A DNA stretch of 64,000 nucleotides from contig NC_067208.1 of the NCBI RefSeq assembly GCF_026262505.1, positions 12,471,962 to 12,535,961 of the forward strand. Reading direction: 5' to 3'. The position numbers were made by a program, and so were the translations under genes. The notes beneath the pieces were generated by a model. That model did no database searches, had not been told where the DNA came from, and was given only the letters and a program-made list of their open reading frames with translations. Below, piece by piece: positions 52,362-60,982 of this stretch. The stretch's first letter is position 1; each line of letters starts with the position of its first letter. Source of the stretch: Trichomonas vaginalis G3. Taxonomy: Eukaryota > Parabasalia > Trichomonadida > Trichomonadidae.

Positions 52362-52781
52362 ATGGACGTATTCGGATATCTTATTGAATTGAAGCAGAAC
52401 AAAGTTTATACTCACAAACAATACAAATACATTGACAGAATAGTTCTTTACACAAACAATGGAAAATGTTATAGAATAGCAGTCTTTGCTGAACCTAAAT
52501 ATTTTCATAAAGCAAAGAAAGTTGGTATAACTGAAATGGTGAAAGTTCTTGAAGCAGACAAAAATATAACTTCAAAACTTACAGATATTACTAAAGGAAA
52601 GTTTATAATACAATATTATGTCAAAACTGGCGTACTGTCAATATTTGACGGAGAGAAGTCAGTTCAAGAACAACTTACTGACCTGCTGCCAAAATCTGCT
52701 CGATGGAAGCTGTCGTTATGCCAATCTGAGGAGCCCCAGCAGGTTTCATCGAACGAATCTTCAAAAGAGCATCTTCCGTGA
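52362..52781 (+). CDS. Small protein overlapping capsid gene 3' end in antisense
   Basis: 139 residues, MDVFGYLIELKQNKVYTHKQ to SSKEHLP. It is Lys/Tyr-rich in the first half, with strands such as IDRIVLYTNNGKCYRIAVF. The last 35 codons are the reverse complement of the capsid C-terminus. The frame is kept in B with conservative replacements, whereas the opposite-strand frame over 52362-52560 is not a plausible protein. The stop may have moved into the capsid gene by read-through. Function unknown. Confidence 0.65.
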   Translation: MDVFGYLIELKQNKVYTHKQYKYIDRIVLYTNNGKCYRIAVFAEPKYFHKAKKVGITEMVKVLEADKNITSKLTDITKGKFIIQYYVKTGVLSIFDGEKSVQEQLTDLLPKSARWKLSLCQSEEPQQVSSNESSKEHLP

Positions 52782-54285
52782 AAAGTGCTATTGGTTTTGT
52801 AAACTTCTTTGCTCTCAATTCATCTGGACCGTCTCTGTCACCAGTATATTGTATTTGAACTGTACCAACAGTTGAAATACTACCCATAAAGTCTTCTGAG
52901 TCAGCAAATGGAATGCCAAGCCAAAAGTTTGAACGGTCTCCATTTGTATATTGAGTTTTTTGACCTCCTGTATGAGTCCATACTTTCACATATGGCATAA
53001 TAGAACTTTGCATTTCAGGGTTAATAGTTGTTGTGAAGTTGTTGTTAAAGTTCATAGCATCTAATGTCAAGTTGTATGACCTCATATCCTCAACTGTAGA
53101 ATATTCTTCTCTTGGATAATATTTGCCATCTATGTTTATATGATATTTAATACCAGGGTTGTAGAAACAAGAATAGTCATTTATAGTTCGTCTGAACAGT
53201 ACAAACATAGTATCTGCATGTTTCATTGCAGTTGTTAAAGCAATATCTGTTCTTGCACCTGCGGCTCCTGGATTTTGGTTTCCAACTTCACCTGCAAAGT
53301 CTTTGACAGATATTTGGTGTATAGGGAACATAAGTGGAACTGCAATATATTTGGCAGCTAAAGCATTTGAAATATCTGGGTCCAACATATAGACTGCAAG
53401 TCTGCTTTCTATTCTCTTGCATTCAAATTTTTCGCATGTGAACTTAACTGGGTCCCAAGCAGTTCCAGCAGCATTGAAATAATAGTTTACTTCATTGTTG
53501 AAGTTTGAGAAACCAAAGTCTAAGTCAACTTTGTCTTTGCAAAATTCGACGAATGACGTTTGATTTGTTCCCTTTACGTCTGTAATAGTGAATGGGTCTT
53601 GTGTTGGTGCAATGACTAAGTTATTTTTGCTTGGAGTAAGTTCGATAGAAATTTTTCCTGCCCAGTTTGGCAAGTATCTTAAAAACCTGAAGATGAGGAA
53701 AGATGACAAAGGAACTCTAAGTTTCAGTTTTACTTTAGTGGCAGCAGTTCCATCTGAACCAGAAAGGTTAACATAAACTCCTGGAACGTTAGGGTCAAGT
53801 CTTCTTATTTTCTCAATAGTTGCATACTGGTCTGTTTGTTCTCTAGCTTGTGGTTGTACTGAGTTTCTCAAAGCGAACCATTCATAGTTTGCCCATGTTA
53901 CTGTTTGAACTAAGTCAGAGTTAGAATATATCTTATATCCCATGAAAACTTCTGGAGCATATTGGTATCCGACATAGAAAATTCCATTGCAACCTTTCTT
54001 GTCAGACAACTTGGAAGAAGGTTTTATTTCAATGTCTTGTTCCACGTATAAGAATGAGTTGTCAATAGAAATAATATGAAACCTGTCGCAAGCAATATCT
54101 ACTGTTGTTGAAGAACCTTCTCCAAACTCACCTACGTTTCCATAAGAAACAGCAGTTGTATATTCGTAAGTTCCAGGAACTATTTCTGACCTTCTAATGG
54201 CATTATCGCATTCGTTATACCATTCGGAAACATTTCCGTTCATGGCATCCAAAACTGTTGGCGTTATATTCTGAGCGGCGTACAT
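52675..54285 (-). CDS. Major capsid protein, double-jelly-roll type
   Basis: 536 residues, intact; start MYAAQNITPTVLDAMNGN at 54285. Features of PLV/virophage double-jelly-roll capsid proteins are visible: an N-terminal strand-rich half with the VPLSSFLIFRFLRYLPNWAG then KISIELTPSKNNLVIAP block (about 215-250), an ATALAAKYIAVP-like linker (ALAAKYIAVPLMFPIHQ, about 325-345), and a second half with SYNLTLDAMNFNNNFTT and an aromatic FWLGIPFADSEDF segment. It would trimerise into pseudo-hexameric capsomers. Assignment rests on the pattern and on its place next to ATPase and SF3 helicase genes. It starts 32 bases after the ORF1b stop. Confidence 0.82.
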   Translation of the reverse strand: MYAAQNITPTVLDAMNGNVSEWYNECDNAIRRSEIVPGTYEYTTAVSYGNVGEFGEGSSTTVDIACDRFHIISIDNSFLYVEQDIEIKPSSKLSDKKGCNGIFYVGYQYAPEVFMGYKIYSNSDLVQTVTWANYEWFALRNSVQPQAREQTDQYATIEKIRRLDPNVPGVYVNLSGSDGTAATKVKLKLRVPLSSFLIFRFLRYLPNWAGKISIELTPSKNNLVIAPTQDPFTITDVKGTNQTSFVEFCKDKVDLDFGFSNFNNEVNYYFNAAGTAWDPVKFTCEKFECKRIESRLAVYMLDPDISNALAAKYIAVPLMFPIHQISVKDFAGEVGNQNPGAAGARTDIALTTAMKHADTMFVLFRRTINDYSCFYNPGIKYHINIDGKYYPREEYSTVEDMRSYNLTLDAMNFNNNFTTTINPEMQSSIMPYVKVWTHTGGQKTQYTNGDRSNFWLGIPFADSEDFMGSISTVGTVQIQYTGDRDGPDELRAKKFTKPIALFTEDALLKIRSMKPAGAPQIGITTASIEQILAAGQ

Positions 54286-54316
54286 TTCATATGGGTAAAA
54301 ATATAGAATAGTGGAT

Positions 54317-55184
54317 TTATATGTCATAATAGAACCCACTCGGACCAAGCTTTACTTTCTTCCTGACTGAGTTTTTAACTGAATCTTTAACTCTTCTTTT
54401 TCCTTCATTGCCACTACTTTCACTAGATGAAGTTACTTCTTCACTACTTTCACTTTGTTCTACTCTTCTTCTTTGGTGTCGCTTTTGGTAACTTGCCCTC
54501 TGCTTCAAGTTGTAGCATCTTTGCCTCATGTTCACCTAGTATGTTGTAAATTTCCCATGTCCTTTTTGCCTTTGGGCTCTGGTCGCCCATCTCAGGTAAC
54601 CTATATCCTAGAAAGATTTTGTCATAGTTTGTATTTGAGTCTTCGCTTATTGTTTGCATGACTCTTTCCTGAGTTTCCGGTTCAAGCTCTTCAAACAGAG
54701 CTTGTCCATATGGAATAAGCTCGTTTCCAAATATATGTTTTTGTAGCCATTCTGGTTTTCTTTCCATGTAACCAATAATATCTTTTGTGAATGGGAAAGC
54801 TTTTACCCAACGTTTCAGTCTTGCGTCATTTATTTCTGTAGTTGGTTTTATTTTGTCATGGAACATGTTTTTCAATACTAACATTTCATTTGGTACTGTC
54901 CATTTGAGTTTTCTTAAATATTCATCCCTTCTCATTTCATTGTCTGCAAAGTAAGTTTTTATGACATTTTGCAAACTTTCGTTTGCAAGGTCATGTACAA
55001 TAGGTTCTCTTCCTTCTCTCTCCCTAACTTTCTTTCTAAACTCTTCACCAAATATACCATCTCTATGGTTCTGTGTAGTTCTTTGAGATAAATGTTCTAG
55101 AACGTCAGGTGTTATATTTCCCTCAGCCATGTTCATTTCATACTGGTCCAAAATATCTGCATCTTTCATATCTTTCAATGGCAT
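54317..55184 (-). pseudogene. ORF1b (copy C), frameshifted near the end
   Basis: Starts MPLKDMKDADILDQYEMNM in a TAATG overlap with the ORF1a stop and is open to about 54470, where five bases are missing relative to A and B. The tail continues in another frame (VEQSESSEEVTSSSESSGN then Lys/Arg-rich KKVKLGPSGFYYDI). It is helical and charged, with a Ser/Glu-rich then basic end. In copy B it is fused to ORF1a. Confidence 0.7.
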
Positions 55185-57709
55185 TAAAGCCGCGCTGAAA
55201 ATACCGTTATATCTGGTTCACCATTCACTTCCATTGCGTCTACAACTTCTTGGAATTGAGGTTGTAAGTTTATGAACCACCTATCCGGATTAGCTTTATG
55301 ACCCCATTTCATTGTAGTTCCATAGTCTGCAGAAACAAAAGTAGGTTTGTTTCCATATTGGTTAGGTTCTGAATGAACTTTAAACAATGTTTCATTTCTA
55401 TATGTTTTGTTGAAATTTAACCTTTTATTTTCACCGAGTTCAGCCAAAGATTGAACGTTATATGGTCGTAAGTAAAAAGGATTATTGTATTTGCGTACAT
55501 TTTCTTTCAGTACTTCCATTCTATGCTGAATATTTTCATCTGATGTTGGAGTCTTTTGTATGTCGGTGAACATTTTTCGATATTCTTCTACTATGTCAGC
55601 CGAATTTTTCTTAGACTCTTGGAAAGATTCCATATTCACCTCATACTCTTGTTGAGGGTCAAGATTTTTCGGCTGTTCCAAATCTTCATCTAGTTCTGTG
55701 AAGTTAGTTTCCAAAGGAGGGACTTGTTCGTTTCCTTCAGGCTCTTCTAGCTGTTGTTGCTGAACTATTTCTTCCATGTCTGGTTGTATCTGAACTTCTT
55801 CCTGTGGAGTTTCTTGTACCTCATCTGCTGGCATTTCATATATTCCGAGACCGTTTTTAACAAGTTCCCTATCTAAGTCATCCGGACTCATAAACCTTTC
55901 TTCTTTCGTTCCGTCTCTATTTTTTACGCGTTTCATGAAGAGAGTTGAATTATCATTTAGCTCTGACATCAAATATCTCGGAGTAAATTCATTCATGTCA
56001 TTTGGATGATATGCTATTAAATCATATCCCTTAGCGAGCTTGTATTTTCCAGGTTTGAGATTATATCCGATTTGATGCTCAACCATAAAGCTAAATAGGT
56101 TCGGGTCAGTATTTCCTTCCTTGAACTTTCTAATAGCTTCTTTATATCTGTCACTAAAGTCAAGAGTATCTGGGTAACCATAATCTTCCTTAAGCATTTT
56201 TAAGAATTCTTGGTTTCCTTTTTCTCTACTTCTTTTATGTCCTTGCTCTGTTTGTGGTTGTTGTTGTGCAGGGTTTTGAACTGTTGGTTGCTGTGCTGGT
56301 TGTGGAGGTGGTTGTTGTGCTGGTTTTGGTTGTGGTGCAGGTGCTGGATTTTGAACTGTTGGTTGTTGTGCAGGGTTTTGAACTGTTGGTTTTGGTTGTT
56401 GTTGTTGTGGTGCTGGATTTTGAACTGTTGGTTGTTGTGTTGGTTTTGGTGCATGCCTGTGTCTGTGTCCATGTGACGATGTAAATGTTTTAGGTAGTCC
56501 TGGTGCAGGTGCTTCTCTTGGAGGGTTTGGTGGTATATAAGTTCCACCAGCTGGCACATATGTTCCATCTGCAGCATAATGTCCTACCTGACTTTTCGTT
56601 TTTAAGAAAGCATTTACTAGGTCTGTTTTGGTCTGTTGTAACTCTTTTTCTTGACTTTCCACAACAGTTGCTCTAACGGCGTCATAGGCACTTTGAACTG
56701 CCTGTCTCGTTGCTGCATCTGTTATTTTCGTCATATTTTGTGCTACTTCTCTTAACTCTTTGTCGAAACCTTCAGACTTCAGTTTCTTTCCAGATGAGAA
56801 GTCGTTCACTAGTTTCACCTTACTATGAAGAGCTTCGAAGGCATTCTTAAAGTCAGCATTCATTAAAGCTTCATTTGAACTGTCTTCATCCGCTTGTATT
56901 TTTGTCCTTATTGACCCTATAAGTTGGGCTGCTTTAGCGTTGGCTTGGGCATCTAACCAGTCATTATTAGCTTTTATATATTCTGCGCTTTTCATTGCCT
57001 TTTGCATGGCTGCGTCGTTATTTTTACTTTCTTGTGCTAAGTTTTCATACTGTACGGTTTGGTTTTGCAACTGTAAAAGTTTTTCTGCCTTTACATTTGC
57101 TTCAACTTCTTTTTTATACTCATCGCTATCCATATATGTCTTCATGGCTTTTTGTTTTATCTCTTCATCTTTCAGTACTTTATATTGAGTAGTATGGTTT
57201 TTCAAATTTATAACATCTTGTTCCATTTTTGCTACTTCTGCTGCTTTTTCTGACACTTTTTTCGCATATTCCTCTGTACTTAGTTCTTTCAGTTGTTCTT
57301 CTTTCTTCTTTTTCTCTACGTTTAACTCATTTAGTTTCTTTGTCTGTCTGTCATATTCTAGTTTCTTTTCGTTTTCACTTATTTGTTTCTGTATGTCTAT
57401 GTTTGACTTTTTGACATCTGTTATTTGATTTTTGAGTGAACTCAAATTCATTTGACTTTGAGGGTTATAAGCTGTTCCGTCTGCAGCTCCACCATAGCCT
57501 GCCATTTTCGCTAAAAGTGCCGCTCTTAAACCTCCACTCTGTGCACCAATAACTCGGTTTAAAAGCATAGGGTTGCTTGACATTTGTTGCAACATAGTGG
57601 GGTCATTCATCATTTGTTGTTGCAACTGTTGTTGTGGTGTCAGTTTTACTATTGGATGTTTCAATGCTCCCTTCCTCTTACGTATATTCTTACGTAGCTT
57701 ACGTGGCAT
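55184..57709 (-). CDS. ORF1a, large basic coiled-coil and Pro/Gln-rich protein
   Basis: 841 residues, intact. Residues 1-25 are very basic (MPRKLRKNIRKRKGALKHP), 26-95 Gln/Met-rich, about 95-400 a long coiled coil rich in Lys/Glu/Gln/Ala, and about 435-520 a Pro/Gln repeat (QQPTVQNPAPQ). Residues 520-650 are conserved and globular (NQEFLKMLKEDYGYPDTLD), 650-720 acidic, and 720-841 globular (FYLRPYNVQSLAELGENK). I recognise no enzyme motif. Its position upstream of the capsid gene and its size suggest a virion core, scaffold or DNA-condensing protein (inference). Its 250-base leader and start are identical in A, B and C. It ends in TAATG overlap with ORF1b. Confidence 0.78.
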   Translation of the reverse strand: MPRKLRKNIRKRKGALKHPIVKLTPQQQLQQQMMNDPTMLQQMSSNPMLLNRVIGAQSGGLRAALLAKMAGYGGAADGTAYNPQSQMNLSSLKNQITDVKKSNIDIQKQISENEKKLEYDRQTKKLNELNVEKKKKEEQLKELSTEEYAKKVSEKAAEVAKMEQDVINLKNHTTQYKVLKDEEIKQKAMKTYMDSDEYKKEVEANVKAEKLLQLQNQTVQYENLAQESKNNDAAMQKAMKSAEYIKANNDWLDAQANAKAAQLIGSIRTKIQADEDSSNEALMNADFKNAFEALHSKVKLVNDFSSGKKLKSEGFDKELREVAQNMTKITDAATRQAVQSAYDAVRATVVESQEKELQQTKTDLVNAFLKTKSQVGHYAADGTYVPAGGTYIPPNPPREAPAPGLPKTFTSSHGHRHRHAPKPTQQPTVQNPAPQQQQPKPTVQNPAQQPTVQNPAPAPQPKPAQQPPPQPAQQPTVQNPAQQQPQTEQGHKRSREKGNQEFLKMLKEDYGYPDTLDFSDRYKEAIRKFKEGNTDPNLFSFMVEHQIGYNLKPGKYKLAKGYDLIAYHPNDMNEFTPRYLMSELNDNSTLFMKRVKNRDGTKEERFMSPDDLDRELVKNGLGIYEMPADEVQETPQEEVQIQPDMEEIVQQQQLEEPEGNEQVPPLETNFTELDEDLEQPKNLDPQQEYEVNMESFQESKKNSADIVEEYRKMFTDIQKTPTSDENIQHRMEVLKENVRKYNNPFYLRPYNVQSLAELGENKRLNFNKTYRNETLFKVHSEPNQYGNKPTFVSADYGTTMKWGHKANPDRWFINLQPQFQEVVDAMEVNGEPDITVFSARL

Positions 57710-58181
57710 TTTAAGTGAAGTTAAAAAGCGGTTTTTGACAGATGTTTATATGACACTTTTTGTTCAGCACAAAAAACTACTCGGTCAAAGTGTTGTCAGT
57801 TTTGTAAAATAACCGTCCTATCTCATTCTATAATGGAGAAAAGGCTTCTCAAAGTATACTTCCTTGGAATGCCTGTAACTTTTCCTGTAGCGACGATAGA
57901 CCCTTACTTGTCCGGACAAAGTTATACTATTTTGAGTGCTCTACAAAAAAGTCAACGGCGACGACTCTCAAAAACCGTTGTGTAAAAAGTTTTACCGTTG
58001 GACAAAAAAGTATATATAGAAAACAAAAAACGTTTATAGTTCATTCAATATTTGAGATAAACCGTTTTTCTAACGGTAACTATTAAATAAAATAAAAAAA
58101 TAGAGGGGGTTACCGTTGACGAAAACGGTTTATCTCAAATATTTAAATATCTGTCTTTTTTGGTCAGTTCATTTTTATCTA
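57710..58181. promoter_or_regulatory. Divergent control region of copy C
   Basis: Counterpart of 31718-32187: the TTGTCCGGACAA palindrome at 57908-57919, AACGG-core motifs at 57953, 57974, 57994, 58061, 58071, 58112 and 58124, TATATATAG near 58010, and the inverted repeat 58050-58140. Sequence left of about 58045 is almost identical to B; to the right only the loop and motif layout are kept. Confidence 0.55.
58050..58140. repeat. Long inverted repeat with invariant loop, candidate origin/control site
   Basis: Arms 58050-58080 and 58109-58140 pair along nearly all their length (ATTTGAGATAAACCGTTTT at each outer part, then AACGGTAAC). The 28-base AT-rich loop with a G run is identical to the loop in copy B. 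A hairpin with AT-rich spacer and repeated protein-binding cores fits origins used by SF3-helicase replicons; that role is inference. Confidence 0.65.
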
Positions 58182-59081
58182 ATGGAAGCCAACGCTGTTA
58201 ACCACAATTCAAACATTAACAATTCTCAACCGCTAACCAAAGCCAAAGCTCCACAACCTCCAAGAACTGGCACAGCGGTTAGAATAACCACCAAAAAGTC
58301 TAACAGCGAATTAAGAGAAATTCTTCAACAAATTTGCTCTAAATATCTCAAAGACGCCGAAGAAAACACACAACCAGACGCTACATACAATACTCAGTTC
58401 TGTGAAGTTCTGAACAAAGCAATTACTAGTTCAATTGAACTTACTAAGACAATTCCAAGTCCAATTGAGCTTAGCGATGTCTTAGTTCAGTATTTTCCAA
58501 CATTTACTAAGCTTATAATGTTGAGAACTTTATACCAAGTTCGTCAAAATCTTCCTCGTTACATCCAACGGTCATTCGACAAGAGAATTGCCGAATTCCA
58601 AGTCTTTAGTTACGGATATGACGAAGATGAATACGTTGACGAGTTCGGAGACAACCGTACAAAATGGTTTGAATATTATACGACAACACAATTTGAATTC
58701 GACTTTCTCGAATTCAACGCAGCAACCATTCATATCATTGCTCTTTACCTTTCCGAACAACAACAAGACCTCGCAGATGGAGATGTTGTTACTGTCGTCA
58801 TGAAAACTCCTGAACAATTCGGAAAAAAGAAGTCTCTAATTGCCAAATTCGTTCCAGGACATCAGCTTTTCCAACGCACAGAAGTCTTCTGTATTCCTGG
58901 AACTAAGTTCTTTGTCAGGAGCGAACTCAAAGAAAGATATAATGTGTCATTCAATTACACATTATATAATGTTTTCGACCCAGAAGAAGGCTTCTTCCCA
59001 GAAGCAATGGAGGAGGAAGAAGAGGAGGAAATACAAGACTCTATCCAAGAAGAGTCCTCCGAATTCACACCAGAAGACTAA
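58182..59081 (+). CDS. Fast-evolving acidic end protein (copy C form)
   Basis: 299 residues; start MEANAVNHNSNINNSQPL (ATG 58182; the open frame upstream has no ATG and runs through the inverted repeat). Residues 1-55 are disordered, 55-265 globular with YIQRSFDKRIAEFQVFSYG and TQFEFDFLEFNAATIHI, and the tail is a Glu run (MEEEEEEEIQDSIQEESS). It shows distant similarity to the copy B protein only. It is 95 residues shorter, mainly in the N-terminal disordered part. No recognised motif. Confidence 0.72.
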   Translation: MEANAVNHNSNINNSQPLTKAKAPQPPRTGTAVRITTKKSNSELREILQQICSKYLKDAEENTQPDATYNTQFCEVLNKAITSSIELTKTIPSPIELSDVLVQYFPTFTKLIMLRTLYQVRQNLPRYIQRSFDKRIAEFQVFSYGYDEDEYVDEFGDNRTKWFEYYTTTQFEFDFLEFNAATIHIIALYLSEQQQDLADGDVVTVVMKTPEQFGKKKSLIAKFVPGHQLFQRTEVFCIPGTKFFVRSELKERYNVSFNYTLYNVFDPEEGFFPEAMEEEEEEEIQDSIQEESSEFTPED

Positions 59082-59097
59082 CAATTTTCCGAATAAA

Positions 59098-59162
59098 AAC
59101 TTCATTTATACTAAACATCTTCGGGGCTAGAGGGCGCAACGCGCCTGGAAGCCCCACTTACC
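59098..59162. repeat. Right terminal inverted repeat of copy C
   Basis: Inverted match to 47155-47218 with one extra A (GGTAAGTGGGG) and substitutions in the hairpin stem (GGCGC-GTT-GCGCC). Right of it there is no homopolymer run (CTGACCTAAATATTG). Confidence 0.9.
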
Positions 59163-59246
59163 TGACCTAAATATTGAAGATATACATATTGTTATATTGT
59201 TTTGTAAAAGAATTTATAGAACTTTTTAAAAAACTGTTTTTGCAAA

Positions 59247-59326
59247 AATCTCGGGAACATAATCCCCTCAATTTTATTTGAGAAATTCGTAAACTATTCA
59301 AAATTGAGAGCCATGTTCCCGAGATT
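59247..59326. repeat. 80-bp imperfect palindrome, MITE/hairpin-like
   Basis: AATCTCGGGAACAT (59247-59260) is repeated inverted at 59313-59326, with an inner CTCAATTTT/AAAATTGAG pair. No open frame. The rest of 59163-59797 is AT-rich intergenic sequence. Confidence 0.6.
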
Positions 59327-59715
59327 ATTGCATTACTATATTTTTGTATGTAGATTATGTTTTATAATTTAATCAGAATTAAGTAGCAATTGTACAATTG
59401 GCCAAACAAGATATATCGTCGTTCTTAAAACTTCATCAAATTGTTAAAAAAGTTAGAAGTAATGGATTAATGCTTGCTATACTCAATTTATGTTTTAATT
59501 TTTTTTATCAAATGTAACATTGACAGCTACACAGAACTTCAACAATCATTTTCTTATTTATTGTAATATCGATAACTTAATAGAGACTGGTATGAAATTG
59601 CATAGTAAGTATATTCAAAATATGCTTTACACATTTTGATTTTTTTATTTCATTGCGCCATATGAATAATGCGTCTATTTTAAAGATATTACAAATTGTC
59701 AACTATTGGATTACG

Positions 59716-59758
59716 AGTCGATTTTGAATTTATTCAAAAAATTGAATATAAATCGACT
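59716..59758. repeat. Short hairpin downstream of the glycosyltransferase
   Basis: AGTCGATTT (59716-59724) and its complement AAATCGACT (59750-59758), with an AT-rich inner inverted repeat. It lies 40 bases beyond the stop of the glycosyltransferase gene and could act at its 3' end. Confidence 0.4.
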
Positions 59759-59797
59759 TTAAATAGATTATTTTCAAAATTAATTTTAATATTCTTA

Positions 59798-60982
59798 TTA
59801 TTTATATACGTTCCAATTTCCAGTTTCTAATACTTTCAAACATTTTTCTATATGGAATAATGCATCGTTCACATTAATTGGTGAACCATATTCTAAATGA
59901 TGAGCAGAGATTGAATCATATTGTAACTCAAATAATTTACAACTTAAACAGAAACCTGCCAGAGAATTTTCAGGGAAATTCGCTGTAACGCATATAACAA
60001 CAGTATTGTCGGCCATAAAAATGCATTTACAAATGTTTGAACCTACAGGAGAGAAAAGAAACTTAATCTTTTTGAAATCCCTGGCGCATTCAATAAGATT
60101 TGTATGATTATCTGGAATAAATTTCCAATCAATTGTTGGGAACTTTGCTTTTGCTGAATTTATTACTTCATCAAGATTATGAATATGCCTTCTCTTGCCT
60201 TTAGGCCTGTTTGTAAAGCAGTATTCAGATGGTGTAATTTTATCTAATTCGAATTTTTCATGCAAGAACCGTTTAAATCTGTAAGTGTTTGGCCCCCATT
60301 GACTGATGTAAAAGGTTCTATTTGCAAAACAATGGAGTATATCAGCCGAAATATATTCACCTTTATTTTTTGGTAAATATATTCTTCGATCTGGTAAAAA
60401 GCCTAGAAGATCCAGGAGTGTATTATAGAGAAATGGCATTGAGAATACAATAATATGTGATCTCCTTCTAATTTCTTCAGGAATTAAAAATAGTGGAGTG
60501 AAAAAATCTTCAAATGAATGGCCAAAATTATATGTTGCCCATAAATATCCTGTAACAATAACCTCGCGGTAATGGCCTACAACACTTGCATTTGTAGCGT
60601 TCCTTTCAAAATCTGTTGGTTGGAAAATGGTGTTTTCATCAAGACCTACAGCACCATTAAAGCTAACATATGCTCTTTCAAGTCTATAGTGTGTAGTCTG
60701 AAGTGTCTTGTAATAAAAGTTGTAGTCGTGTGTTTCTTTCGGTTTTCTATATGAGAAATGGTATTGCGTAGGATCTTCTATTGTTTCATTTATATATCGT
60801 AATACTGGCCAATTTTTTTCTAGAGGCACATCAATTTTGCGCTTAACTTTAAAGAATGATGCCGGTGTCCAATCCGGAGTTTCATATCCGAATAAAGCAA
60901 ATTCTGGATTATAAGAATAAATTTCTAGGGCTACAAGAAATGAACAACTTACTAGTAATGAGAAAAGATCGCAAATAAACAT
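59798..60982 (-). CDS. GT61/DUF563-family glycosyltransferase, membrane-anchored
   Basis: 394 residues from MFICDLFSLLVSCSFLVAL (ATG 60982); the frame extends upstream but without ATG. The N-terminal 20 residues form a signal anchor, as in type II Golgi glycosyltransferases. The catalytic region has the DUF563-type motifs NFGHSFEDFFTPLFLIP (about 165-180) and a C-terminal FLFSPVGSNICKCIFM with the conserved Gly-x-Asn. It likely transfers a sugar (GT61 enzymes use xylose, arabinose or GlcNAc donors; the donor here is unknown) onto glycoproteins or surface glycans. Related genes are common in trichomonads. Intact. Confidence 0.75.
   Translation of the reverse strand: MFICDLFSLLVSCSFLVALEIYSYNPEFALFGYETPDWTPASFFKVKRKIDVPLEKNWPVLRYINETIEDPTQYHFSYRKPKETHDYNFYYKTLQTTHYRLERAYVSFNGAVGLDENTIFQPTDFERNATNASVVGHYREVIVTGYLWATYNFGHSFEDFFTPLFLIPEEIRRRSHIIVFSMPFLYNTLLDLLGFLPDRRIYLPKNKGEYISADILHCFANRTFYISQWGPNTYRFKRFLHEKFELDKITPSEYCFTNRPKGKRRHIHNLDEVINSAKAKFPTIDWKFIPDNHTNLIECARDFKKIKFLFSPVGSNICKCIFMADNTVVICVTANFPENSLAGFCLSCKLFELQYDSISAHHLEYGSPINVNDALFHIEKCLKVLETGNWNVYK

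Larger units (their letters stand above)
47155..59162 (-). mobile_element. PLV-like viral element, copy C (both ends present, 12.0 kb)
   Basis: The reference copy, 12,008 bp. Terminal inverted repeats lie at 47155-47218 and 59098-59162. Contents: Dam-like methylase relic, packaging ATPase, genes 7 and 6, SF3 helicase, putative penton, MSFPKN protein, antisense small gene, major capsid protein, ORF1b/ORF1a, control inverted repeat and fast-evolving acidic protein. Capsid, ATPase and SF3 helicase together define a polinton-like virus or virophage-like genome. I found no B-family polymerase, RVE integrase, tyrosine recombinase or cysteine protease, unlike classical Mavericks of Trichomonas. No target-site duplication is evident. 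Intact genes remain for capsid, helicase, penton candidate and several small proteins. Confidence 0.9.

Noticed and set aside
47155-59162. Search for a DNA polymerase B, RVE or tyrosine integrase, primase or cysteine protease in the element.
   Set aside because: No DTDS/KxY polymerase motifs, DDE integrase pattern, R-H-R-Y recombinase pattern or His-Asn-Gln-Cys protease pattern was seen in any substantial frame; all long frames are otherwise assigned.
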